DNA of 10,502 bases from Larix sibirica (GCA_004151065.3 NWUY0300047571.1:23838-34339); one strand, 5' to 3'. Counted from the stretch's first letter, positions 1 to 7,401 are shown. Numbers and translations are program-made. Notes: generated by a model not told the origin, from the letters alone.

Positions 1-347
1 TTTTAACTCCCCACAACAAAATTACTAACTTGAAACCCATGAGATAGAATAAATAAGCTGCTCCATTCCCATATCCCCATATAATGTTGGTTATTCACGT
101 TAAATGCCACGTGTAAGGCCAAGAAATATAATCCCATATCCGCATCTCCTTATCCTACTGCCTTCACCGACAACACAATTTCCCCCATCTATTTGAAATG
201 CAATCCACGCACCTGCACCTACTAATGGACAAGTTCACGAAATTTGTCTCTCCGATTAGAATTCCCAAAATCTAAAAAATCCTAAATACAATTCCTTTCC
301 TAGCGCTTGCTCTTTCATTGCTCGATCCATTAATTAATCCTTGCAAT
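1..347 (+). promoter_or_regulatory. Promoter and 5' leader of the PPD4-like gene, with G-box and I-box
   Basis: A perfect G-box, CACGTG in the context GCCACGTGTA, lies at 108-113. An I-box (GATAAG on the minus strand) lies at 149-154. The pair sits about 195-240 bp before the ATG at 348. G-box plus I-box combinations are well known in light-responsive promoters of photosynthesis genes, where bZIP/bHLH and MYB-type factors bind them, which fits a thylakoid protein. I see no convincing TATA box at a standard distance. The last 60 bases before the ATG are pyrimidine-rich (for example TTCCTTTCC at 293-301), as in many leaderless-TATA plastid-protein genes. The transcription start cannot be fixed from sequence. 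The motifs are seen directly; light control is inferred. Confidence 0.55.
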
Positions 348-738
348 ATGTTTGTCCTTGCGCCCTTCAACTTTGAAAGCACGTTCTTCAGAGGAAAAGC
401 AGCATTTGACAGTCAAGTAATCCACACAATCCATCAGTATATTCTATGCAGAAGCCCAGTTGTTGGCATCAGGGTTGCACCAGGCCTTGGGTTCAGACCT
501 GACCTTGTTAAAACACCATTAAAAGCAGAAAAAAGTTGCAGACAATGCATAATACAGGACACCCATTTTACTTCAGTGGAGAATGGAAGGGATACGTTTG
601 AGACCAGGAGAAGATTAACAGTTCTGTTGGGCTCCTCTCTGTTGGCTGCCATGGTGGGTTCTCCCGAGAAGGCATTGGCAGTCAAGCAATTACAGTTGGC
701 AGGAAGGGTTCCAGGCATTTCTCCACCAGATGAAAATG
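348..738 (+). CDS. PPD4: First exon of a PsbP-domain thylakoid lumen protein (PPD4-like), 5' partial gene
   Basis: The exon encodes 130 complete residues plus the first base of a Gly codon. Residues 1 to about 84 are the stroma-targeting transit region: few acidic residues early on, with many Ser, Thr, Arg and Lys. Residues 85-111 form a Tat-type lumen signal: a triple arginine at 87-89, a hydrophobic stretch at 90-104, and an A-L-A processing site at 109-111. The mature protein would begin VKQ and run into AGRVPGISPPDENG, which matches the start of mature Arabidopsis PPD4 (the 29.8-kDa thylakoid lumen protein) as I remember it. The family is related to the PsbP subunit of photosystem II; PPD4's exact role is not firmly known. 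The start is the ATG at 348 (A at -3); a TTG 30 bp upstream is in frame but not a plant start. The PsbP domain proper must lie on later exons, which I did not find here. Assignment to PPD4 rather than another PPD member rests on a short match. Confidence 0.72.
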
Positions 739-795
739 GTAAGACCTTTAATTCAATTCCAGCGCTGCATCTGTGTGTGCATATATATATATAGG
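739..795 (+). other. 5' splice site and start of intron 1, with a TG/TA microsatellite
   Basis: The exon ends ...AATG and the intron begins GTAAGA at 739, a strong plant splice donor. It interrupts a Gly codon after its first base. Reading on in frame gives low-complexity residues and a stop at 792-794, as expected for an intron. At 773-795 there is a short TG run joined to a TA run. The splice site is a direct motif call supported by the protein match stopping exactly there. Confidence 0.7.
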
Positions 796-1105
796 CGCAT
801 ACTGTTAAAGGTATTAGTAATTACTTTGGGGTTTTTTCCTGAATTTTAAAGCTTTGATATTTTTTATAAATTATTTCATTTTTATTCATTTATGTATTTC
901 TTGTACAGAAGAGTGGTCATAATGTGGGGGAATTTTGTGTGTATGTATGCATGAGATTACCAGACTGGTCTTGGAGTGTATTGGTGAGGCCGAATAGTAA
1001 GGGTTGACTCAGATGGGAAATACTTGGGAGTTGACAGGGGAAGTTTAAAAAGAGAACGCTCAATTTCAGGAAAAATGCATTTTATTACTGCAAATTTTTT
1101 AATCT
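796..1105. other. Intron-like DNA with no recognised feature
   Basis: AT-rich sequence with T-runs and no open frame or repeat that I can support. A short GTTGACTC word at 1002-1009 resembles part of repeat Y further on, but it is too short to call a copy. Confidence 0.4.
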
Positions 1106-1215
1106 CCATATAGTGCAAATTTACAATAACAGCTCATTTCAAACTACAAAATGCCGTGGATACTGGACGGTTCACAGGTCTGTTGGTTGTCTGTTGTGAA
1201 CTTGGTCAGAAAAAC
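1106..1215 (+). repeat. Dispersed repeat X, copy 1 (interrupted by an insertion)
   Basis: This stretch is repeated in the same orientation at 1731-1862. The best part (1143-1215 against 1789-1862) differs at roughly a dozen positions in about 73. Shared words include ACTACAAAATGC, GGATACTGGAC and CAGGTCTGTTGGTTGTCT. The copy ends at AGAAAAAC, where a 277-bp insertion begins; its continuation resumes after 1500. The family is unknown to me. Confidence 0.75.
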
Positions 1216-1492
1216 CACTAGTGGCTTGACTGGTTGGTTAGGCTGGGGTGGCGATATTCCTCCTACTGGGTTTAATTCCGCAGGAGTGTGGTATGCTTTG
1301 CCTCGACGGGCTGCCGAGGCCAGTGCAAGCAAGTTGGGCTTGTTGATGGACAGAGTTCGTAACCCCTAGGGCCGTCGGCTCATCTGCTAATGGAGGCATT
1401 GATTGGGTGGCTCTAATCAAGTGAGGCCTCTGCATTGAATATTGTAAGCCGGCTATGACTTGCTTTTTGCATCAAGATAAGTGGAAGCCTCA
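1216..1492 (+). mobile_element. SINE-like insertion (probable tRNA-derived SINE), 277 bp
   Basis: The insertion is flanked by the 8-bp direct repeat AGAAAAAC at 1208-1215 and 1493-1500. The second copy of repeat X (1855-1880) runs through one AGAAAAAC straight into AAAT..ACTGAG, while sequence after 1500 reads AAACTGGTGAG, so copy 2 shows the empty site. The left end has a possible RNA polymerase III promoter: box A-like TGGCTTGACTGG at 1222-1233 and box B-like GGTTTAATTCC at 1269-1279, 35 bp apart as in tRNAs. The box B departures (CG to TA) are what methyl-CpG decay gives. CTCCT (1260-1264) can pair with AGGAG (1282-1286) around box B. It is richer in GC than its surroundings. There is no clean poly-A or poly-T tail apart from the A-rich duplication itself, so the SINE label is less certain than the insertion. 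Confidence 0.55.
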
Positions 1493-1530
1493 AGAAAAAC
1501 AAACTGGTGAGAAAAACAAGCACAATGGCC

Positions 1531-1730
1531 ATTTTTGTGGCCTTTCACAGACAAACGATCTAGTCTAATTCTTCATACTCAAGACTCAGACTTGCCAAGT
1601 CAATATCACTTGCACTTGACTTGAAAGTCCAAGACCCCCCAATATGACTCGGGGTCAGGTCAGGTTCCGAATGGCACTGACTCAACTCGGTTTCTTCAAA
1701 GAGCAGAGTCAAGAGTTTGGTAACATTAAC
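1531..1730 (+). repeat. GACTC/GACTTG-rich dispersed repeat Y, copy 1
   Basis: A related sequence lies in the same orientation at 9125-9400. The shared order of words is TTTTTGT..., ACAAAC(G/A), ATTCTT, AGACTCAGACT, CCAAGTCAAT, CTTGCA(C/T)TTGACTTGA(A/G)AGTC, then GACTCAACTC(G/A)GTTTC and GAGCAG. Copy 2 has small insertions relative to this one. It contains many GACTC and GACTTG words but is not a simple satellite. Family not recognised. Confidence 0.7.
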
Positions 1731-1862
1731 CCATATCATGTGAATTTTCGATAATAGCTCGTGTCAAAGTACGTAGAAAATTGTGCATACTACAAAATGC
1801 TATGGATACTGGACAGCTTACAGGTCTGTTGGTTGTCTATTGTAAAATCAGGTTAGAAAAAC
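1731..1862 (+). repeat. Dispersed repeat X, copy 2 (uninterrupted)
   Basis: This is the partner of 1106-1215 and follows repeat Y directly. The copy begins CCATAT, like copy 1 at 1106, and runs through AGAAAAAC at 1855-1862 without the SINE-like insertion. With the insertion removed, copies 1 and 2 are about 340 bp apart, so X-Y-X may be the remains of a local tandem duplication or of one repeat with two related ends. Confidence 0.7.
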
Positions 1863-2203
1863 AAATAAACTGAGAACTTTCCTATTTTTGGCTTTTGCCT
1901 AAAGGTTCTACGAAGTGGTTCTTTTCCATCTCTGCTCAAATTAACGGGAAGGGAAATTAGCATCTGGCAAGAGTCATTTTGGAGAGAAAATAAACAAGCA
2001 TAGATTCCCAGAAATTAATGGCAACCAAATGCTCATGAGGGGTTATTCAAATTACTCTGGCACAGTTAATCAACAAATTTATACCTTAAAAATATGAAAG
2101 AAGAGACGGATAGGAATAGACCTGAAAAAATAAATTAACCCCAGCCATGAATGGAAACATGAAACATGAAGAAGAGAAGCCGGAGAAAGCCAAATGCCCA
2201 GTT
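1863..2203. other. Unassigned intron-like DNA left of the composite retroelement
   Basis: No open frame, RNA gene or repeat is visible. The last 60 bases are rich in GAA and ATGAA words (for example ATGAAACATGAAGAAGAGAA). This would be the original left flank of the retroelement insertion. Confidence 0.4.
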
Positions 2204-2208
2204 TGTAG

Positions 2209-2413
2209 TGTTAGACAACACATCATGAAAGATATGAAGAAATAAAGATAGACATGAAGACCAACAATGGCATAAAAGGCATTACATTAATGAGCAATTA
2301 TGCTATCTCCCATATGCACATAGATGTAAACATATATTACAAAAATACCATAATTGTCATGTAACTGTATAACAGTTAGGTAAACTAACGAACTATGATT
2401 AGAGTCTTTAACA
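2209..2413 (-). repeat. LTR 1: outer left LTR (3' LTR of the composite element)
   Basis: The LTR is 205 bp, TGTTAGAC...TTTAACA on the plus strand, giving the usual TG...CA ends. It is followed at 2414 by TCCCCCCTA, which on the minus strand is a polypurine tract directly before the LTR, so this is a 3' LTR of a minus-strand element. It aligns without gaps to the right LTR at 8593-8797 with about 11 mismatches (near 5 percent). The 5 bases to its left, TGTAG, match those to the right of the right LTR. Confidence 0.85.
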
Positions 2414-2497
2414 TCCCCCCTAATCATAAGTTTGTTAGTGCCTGAAAAGCTGCCACTACAATCAACAATGTGTCAAGCAAAAATTCAGAGAGTAGAA
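2414..2497 (-). mobile_element. Retroelement fragment: polypurine tract and last ~85 bp of the interior
   Basis: The sequence matches 6286-6373 next to LTR 2: TCCCCCC, AATCATAAGTTTGTTAGTGC, CTGAAAA, CTGCCACT, TCAACAA, GTGTCAAGCAA and TTCAGAGAGTAGAA are shared, with two short indels. The match stops at about 2497, where unrelated DNA begins. A second 3' end of the interior, cut off abruptly, is what a template switch during reverse transcription would leave. Confidence 0.75.
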
Positions 2498-3044
2498 TGT
2501 TAAAATTACAGGTTATGCAAGTTTATCGCANTGAGCTCAACATGTCACTTATGGGAATATAACCTGGGTAACTCTGATAACACTTCATCCCACAACCACT
2601 TAGGGTACACCCAATTGACATTGATAGTCTATTTATTATCCAATCATTTTTTTATCCTTTCTATCATCTATCATTGTTTTATTTGATAGTTTGGCATCGG
2701 TCCATAGTCAACCAACTTTCAGAGTATGTTTTTTTGCATCGATGTTAATCTTTGTTGCTATAGGGGTCCAACAATGGCACATTTCCAGGTTGTGATTTTG
2801 AACAACTAATGATGCTACATAGATTGTTAGATATGCAAAATGTTCTTATGATAGATTATGCTATGCACACAATAGCTTCTCTTGGAGTCCAATGCCAAAT
2901 CTTGTTGCATTGTGATTTTTATGGATGGTGTACGTGGGAATAAACTTACTGGTTTGTATGGTATAAAGCACCATGTGTTAGAGTGCATGTACATTGCAAC
3001 TTTATTCAGTTTTCTTGTGCAACTATTGTTTTGTAAATTGACGT

Positions 3045-3116
3045 TAGATCCTTGTAGTCTGATGATATGTTGGCAGCATTGTACTATATCATACTAGATC
3101 CTTGTAGTCTGATGAT
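3045..3116 (+). repeat. Direct repeat, 22-bp word, period 50
   Basis: A 22-bp word starting TAGATCCTTGTAGTC is identical at 3045-3066 and 3095-3116, separated by 28 bp. This looks like a short local duplication. No function suggested. Confidence 0.8.
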
Positions 3117-4579
3117 TTGTTTATATACAAGTATGTTTGTGCCTCATTTATGAAGTCACTTTATATAAAGGAAGTGAAATGCTTTGCAACCGTTTATACT
3201 AAAATATGACCATATGTCATGGCATTGCTTTCTTAATCTATTAAACCGTAAATTCTAGTATACTTTATCCTTCACACTAATTTATACGTTCAAGAATCTG
3301 TTGTCCTATTGTACCTGGTTTTCTATCAAGTTGTGGATACATGTCACCATCTTTAATGTTGACGTTAGGATTTTGGTTTTAATGAAAACACATGTTTTTG
3401 ATTTTATTCCTCCTTTCAAAGATTGACAATGACATGGGAAAACACCTTAATTCTGGAGGACTTACAATGTGGTGTGAGATTCAAATCCCATTTGGCACGT
3501 CATTTTGAGATTTAAAGGATTTTGCCTATGAAATTTTCATCTTTACTTTGGTAAGGGGTTTAAAGCATGTTTTGGAGGTGTGATGGTGGTTATGTGATTT
3601 TATATCAAGTTTTTCTATATTGTCAGGAGGGGAATTTTGTTTGGCAGAGAAGTTTTTTGTACTTGGACAGGTTGAATTGTTAAATGAACAAAATGGTATG
3701 TTTAAGTTGCATTGCATGCTTTGTGTTATGGTTGTTCTGCTCAGTCTATGAGCTTCTATTGCAGTGTTTCAAAGTTGGGATTAGAACCAGTCTTAATTGC
3801 CAGTGTTTACAAGTCACATTCTCTTGTCCTTATGCATTGGTGCTTGTAACAGCTAGAGAAAAATTATATGGACTTCTCCCAAACCCACTGTAGTAAGATA
3901 TCGTTGAGGATATCACCATATAGCTAGGTTGTTTAGATTCGCGGCTGTAGGTGCAGGTATAGGGATGCCATTTTTGAAATCCAGGTTCATCAAGGGGTGG
4001 GGATGGTCAATGTGTATATATATGTCTGTGAATTTACAGGACACCGGGAGATGGAGCAGAAGGGAAAAGGACAGACGTCTGCCTCCCTCTCGCTCTAACA
4101 ACACCCACCTCAAACCCTAGGTGGGTTTCTCCTGCATATGAAAGATGGCACGTTGGTGGCTAGGAAAGGCCAGCAGGTAGCTGCGATTGGGTTGAGACTG
4201 AAACCTAGGCACCACTGGCACATAGTGTGAAGTTCTATTCCTTTATGGCCGTGTTTTTTCCATTAGGGTTTTCTTGTTTGTGGCTGCATATTACAGATAT
4301 GGAGGCTGCAAGTTTTTTCGAGACTGAGGGTTTTGGATGTTTTAGTGGTGACTGCAATGTATTGGGTTCAACGAGCATGAGGGTTTCTATTGTTGTGAGA
4401 AGGCTACATTTTAGTTGCACTGTTTCAAAAATCCCAGGGACATTAGAAGGGCCGTCTCAATGGCAGTTAATCAGGAATCATTAAAGTTGATTTGGAATAC
4501 CTCTTAGCGACACTAGAAAAATATGTAGTGTAGATTCTTAAGTTTTAGGTTGGGGACAAGGAGCTTCTCACAGAATTCC

Positions 4580-4801
4580 ATGTTAAACATGAACAATATA
4601 CATGAAGGCTCATTCAACTTCATAGACTGGGAAATTGGATCTATGAAGGAACTTGTTGACCCAAATTTGGAAGATGCTTATGATAACCATGATTCAAGGG
4701 ATGATATTCGTACTACTCTTTGTGCATTGGATGATTGCATCTTTCTTTTGGATACATTTTTCAAGAGCTATTGTTTTGTGGGGGTTTGTGGATTCAGATA
4801 A
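4580..4801 (+). pseudogene. Possible receptor-like kinase C-lobe fragment
   Basis: An open frame reads from an ATG at 4580 to the stop at 4799-4801. It contains FIDW, then ELVDPNLEDAYD, then a spaced LCALDDC. Plant receptor-like kinases of the LRR and PERK type often have LxDWxW...ELVDPNL...YD...ALLC in the region between kinase subdomains IX and XI, so the order and spacing are suggestive. The conserved kinase motifs before and after (HRD, DFG, the arginine of subdomain XI) are absent, and the C-terminal part turns hydrophobic and cysteine-rich as non-coding sequence often does. It lies in the cargo of the composite element, antisense to it. Motif similarity by eye only; it may be coincidence. 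Confidence 0.25.
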
Positions 4802-5840
4802 GTTTCTCATTGTAATGTTTTGGGGGAGGCAGGTTAGTTTTAAAAATGAAGGTTGTAGTTGGTAAACAATTTTTAAAACTTTATTTTATTAAGTAACGAG
4901 TGAGGAGAGGGAGATGTTCTGACTTACTGGGTAGAACACTGATTATGCCTAGAAATATGCATAATGATGCAGACAATGGAGATGGGAAATTATGAGGTCT
5001 GCATTCTCTGCAATCATTTAATTCTTGCAGTGATCGGAGTGGATGAGGATATGGAGTCATATGATAGCATTCATCAAAGTTTACATCTGAATGTGAGCAA
5101 ATCCTTGGACGACTGTTTGGGCCGACGATGGAGCCTCTCTTTGATATTTGAATAATCAAGGTAGTCCAGAGCCCTCTTTCTTGTAGCATTCCATTTCATT
5201 ATCTTTCAAGAGTTACTTCTGTCACTGTCTTTGACCGTAGAGCCTGCATCCATCTCTGGATATAATACCATGCCTGCCTGCCCGCCTAAAGTTGCATACG
5301 AAAAGAAGGGTGACTGCATATGAATTAGATTGTAAGAGATTCTAGAGGCATTGGTAGAGCTTCAAGTAGAGAGACTGCACTGGTGAAATCTACCAGAGTG
5401 GGAGAAATTAAAGTGTGTGTTTGGCTCCCTTTGGTAATTAAGTAGGCGAGAGAGGTGAGGTGGAACGAGGATTGTGAGACTAGCTTTCATAGTTTATTGC
5501 CCTGCAATATCTTATATATCTTATAATTGATTGTATGTGGATGGAAGAGAGTGGACTTAAATGTCTGATTACATTTTCTAAATGAAACCTTGCTTCCTGC
5601 TGTAATTGGTTATGCAGATGTAGAACTTATGATTTTTCATGTTTTGAGTTTTATTTCTTTCTAAAGCCATTTTTATTTCTGTCTTATATGATTGTATGTT
5701 TCTACATTGTTAAACATCGTTGTCAAATGGGTTGGGGTTTAGATAGAGACAGAGATACAGACACAAACAGTGATTTCAGAAATATTACTTAACGGACTCT
5801 TAATGATGACCCATGAACATAACTTTCTTTGGAGATCTGA

Positions 5841-6032
5841 AAAGAAACCTGGGTATCGAGAGAGGATTTTGTGAAGAGCCTGTTGTGTTTAACAAAGATG
5901 TTCCAGCAAATGACTGGAGTTGGAAGAAAGCTTAACTGGAACAATAAGTCCTTCAATAGAGTTGTGGAAGGAAATGCAAAGCCTCATGAGGCATTCTGTG
6001 TACTAACTAGATGCAAATCTGAAGCTGTTTAG
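5841..6032 (+). pseudogene. Coding-like open frame, 63 codons, probable last-exon remnant of unknown gene
   Basis: The frame runs from a stop at 5838-5840 to TAG at 6030-6032. Its residues have a normal protein composition: it starts KETWVSREDFVKSLL, has FQQMTGVGRKLNW in the middle and ends PHEAFCVLTRCKSEAV. Acceptor-like AG dinucleotides at 5843-5844 and 5833-5834 follow a short pyrimidine stretch (CTTTCTTT), so it could be the 3'-terminal coding exon of a spliced gene. The only internal Met codons are late, which argues against a complete small gene. I do not recognise the family. It ends 47 bp before LTR 2 and lies antisense to the retroelement. If it is host coding sequence, it supports the view that the cargo came from a gene region. 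Confidence 0.35.
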
Positions 6033-6079
6033 AGGCTCTAAAAAACTTGTACTAGAAACCTGTCTCTGGAAGTCCTGAA

Positions 6080-6285
6080 TGTTAGACAACACATCATGAT
6101 AATATATGAAGAAGTTAAAGATAGACATGAAGACGAACAATGACAGAAAAGGCATCACAATAATGAGCAATTAAGTTATCTTGGATATGTGCATAGACAC
6201 ACATATATATTACAAAAAGACCATAATTGTCATGTAACCGTATAATGGTTAGGTTAAACTAGCGAACTATGATTAGTCTTTAACA
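6080..6285 (-). repeat. LTR 2: internal, diverged LTR
   Basis: The LTR is 206 bp, TGTTAGAC...CTTTAACA, followed by TCCCCCCTTA (polypurine tract on the minus strand), so it too is a 3' LTR of a minus-strand element. It differs from LTR 3 at roughly 25-30 positions including small indels by hand count, against about 11 for LTR 1 versus LTR 3. The 5 bases on its left are CTGAA and match neither TGTAG nor anything to the right of LTR 3. It is therefore not the original partner of LTR 3 in a simple two-LTR insertion. Confidence 0.8.
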
Positions 6286-6294
6286 TCCCCCCTT
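6286..6294 (-). promoter_or_regulatory. Polypurine tract for plus-strand priming
   Basis: On the minus strand this reads AAGGGGGGA directly before the TGTTAAAG end of LTR 2. The same tract (plus strand TCCCCCC) adjoins LTR 1 at 2414-2420. The position next to the 3' LTR is the canonical one. Confidence 0.8.
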
Positions 6295-6694
6295 AATCAT
6301 AAGTTTGTTAGTGCCTGAAAAACTGCCACTGCTTGACAATCAACAAAGTGTCAAGCAAATTCAGAGAGTAGAAAACTCAACAAAAACTCAACAAGGTCAG
6401 CTACAAATGGCTGAAAATTTCTCTGAAACAAAATCTAGCAAAATTTAGCAGAAGATGAAGACTTCTACTAAGTTGCAAACTTGCATGGTTTCAAGTTGAC
6501 CATAAACTATTCAATCCGAGAAACAATTGTATATGTTCTCTGAAAATATAAACAAGTAGAACTTCATGTCTTCTACTTGATTGGTGGTTTTAGGATGACC
6601 ACAAACCAAGACCACCACAACAAGGTGGTTTTAGGATTACCATAAACCGTATGAGGAACAAGGCTGCATACTTGTTTTCCATTTGTTCACAAGA

Positions 6695-6979
6695 TCACAA
6701 CAAAAACTTGGAACCTGATTTCAATCTGTAGATGTTATTCCCCCCTATCAAAGAAAAGGTATCAACTGAATTAACTTCATTTGGCTGCTGAAATGTCTGA
6801 ACATAAACAAGTTCAGAATGAGTACTTGGTCCTTCATTCACAATCTGCGAAAATTTCTGAACATAAACAGGTTCAGAATGATTACTTGATCCTTCAATCA
6901 CAAACTGCTAAAATTTCTGAACATAAACAGGTTCAGAATGGCTTTTCTTTTCTTTTGCTGCACGTCTTCTTTTCGCCAT
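6695..6979 (-). pseudogene. Small retroelement ORF with basic N-terminus and 20-residue repeats, one in-frame stop
   Basis: On the minus strand an ATG at 6979-6977 opens a frame of 94 codons plus a stop at 6697-6695, broken only by TAG at codon 24 (6910-6908). It starts MAKRRRAAKEKK, a strongly basic stretch that could act as a nuclear or nucleic-acid-binding signal. Then comes a 20-residue unit, HSE(P/L)VYVQ(K/T)F.Q.., present twice in full with a partial third copy. The tail is NSVDTFSLIGGNNIYRLKSG. Sister units carry TCG or CAG where the stop lies, so a single base change (TCG to TAG) probably broke it. Length and motifs match no retroelement protein that I know. It lies in the 3' half of the interior, where pol would be in a full element. 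Confidence 0.4.
6785..6942 (+). repeat. 60-bp tandem repeat, 2.6 units, in reading phase
   Basis: Units begin at 6785, 6845 and 6905, each starting CTGC.(A)AAAT.TCTGAACATAA; the third is cut after 38 bp. The period is exactly 60 bp, or 20 codons, and the minus-strand frame stays open across the units except for one TAG. Units 2 and 3 are more alike than unit 1. An exact multiple of three with preserved phase is expected if the repeat expanded inside a coding sequence. Confidence 0.85.
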
Positions 6980-7230
6980 TTTACAATAATCCAACTCACA
7001 ATAGAAAATTTAAACTCAACAAAAAGAGTGTTGGGTTCAACCAATAATGCACCCAAATACAATCATACATCAATAGTAAGTACCAAAAAACTTGCAAAAA
7101 CACAACATGGAAGTTAACAGGCACAAGTTCAGAAAATAGGTGTTGAATTGTTCTTAAAATCTGGATACTGGAAACAAACTTTGTCTTGATTTCTCTGCTG
7201 ATGCAATTTAATTCTGGCAATGGAAATGGC

Positions 7231-7401
7231 TTAGTTCTCCTTCACAATAGGAGGCGGCCGTTCGGCTCTATCTTCATAAATCTGCTCCAAATCTGGAAAC
7301 ACTCTATATCTCTTTGATGCAGCTCTGCAAATTCTTCTTTTAAATGTTTCAATTCTATTTTCTCCATTATAAATGCTTCGGAATCTCTTGTCTTGATACC
7401 A
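7231..7401 (-). pseudogene. Coding-like open frame, 56 residues, in retroelement interior
   Basis: The minus-strand frame is open from a TAG just upstream (after 7401) to TAA at 7233-7231. It has no Met. Pieces read WYQDKRFRSIYNGENRIE, then KRYRVFPDLEQIYEDRAERPPP. Composition is basic and protein-like, and the end lies in a locally GC-rich spot (GGCGGCCGTTCGGC region near 7252-7265). It may be a degraded gag piece or captured gene piece; no family recognised. A second minus-strand frame over the same bases begins MEKIELKHLKEEFAEL and is also short, so the choice of frame is uncertain. Confidence 0.2.

Larger units (their letters stand above)
2498..6079. other. 3.6-kb cargo between LTR 1 and LTR 2, not retroelement interior
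   Basis: The segment has no match that I can see to the 6286-8592 interior. It lacks a primer site next to LTR 2: the bases before 6080 read TCTCTGGAAGTCCTGAA, not the CTCTGATACCA seen before LTR 3. Most of it is AT-rich and without long open frames. It contains plus-strand coding-like pieces at 4580-4801 and 5841-6032, an assembly N at 2531, a tandem repeat at 3045-3116, and a CTGC run near 5271-5282. A 63-codon frame at 4964-5155 (ESYDSIHQSLHLNV inside) has a plausible composition but no recognisable family. I infer captured or trapped genomic DNA, possibly part of a gene with introns lying antisense to the element. Confidence 0.5.

Noticed and set aside
318-347. In-frame TTG start upstream of the PPD4-like ATG
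   Set aside because: Plant nuclear genes rarely use TTG, and the ATG at 348 with A at -3 gives a normal transit peptide.
1216-1290. True tRNA gene at the head of the SINE-like insertion
   Set aside because: Box A and B resemblance only; acceptor and anticodon stems do not form and box B is mutated.
1151-1369. Overlapping open frames on both strands at 1144-1435
   Set aside because: They lie across the edge of the SINE-like insertion, have no protein similarity, and owe their length to locally high GC.
4033-4120. Candidate exon 2 of the PPD4-like gene (AG before GACACC, then GATGGAGC)
   Set aside because: The frame reads WSRREKDRRLPPS and stops; it lacks the expected WRTY and GGHG features of the PsbP-domain start.
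6075-6079. CTGAA left of LTR 2 as target duplication for an element made of LTR 2 and LTR 3
   Set aside because: The bases right of LTR 3 are TGTAG, which instead match the left of LTR 1.
6050-6079. Primer binding site next to LTR 2, which would make a simple tandem array
   Set aside because: The sequence has CTCTGGAAG and no TGATACCA, so LTR 2 has no 5'-LTR junction on this side.
6996-7220. 74-residue minus-strand open frame, hydrophobic
   Set aside because: It consists of T-rich sequence giving Leu/Phe/Val with no motif; possibly a membrane-like frame by chance.
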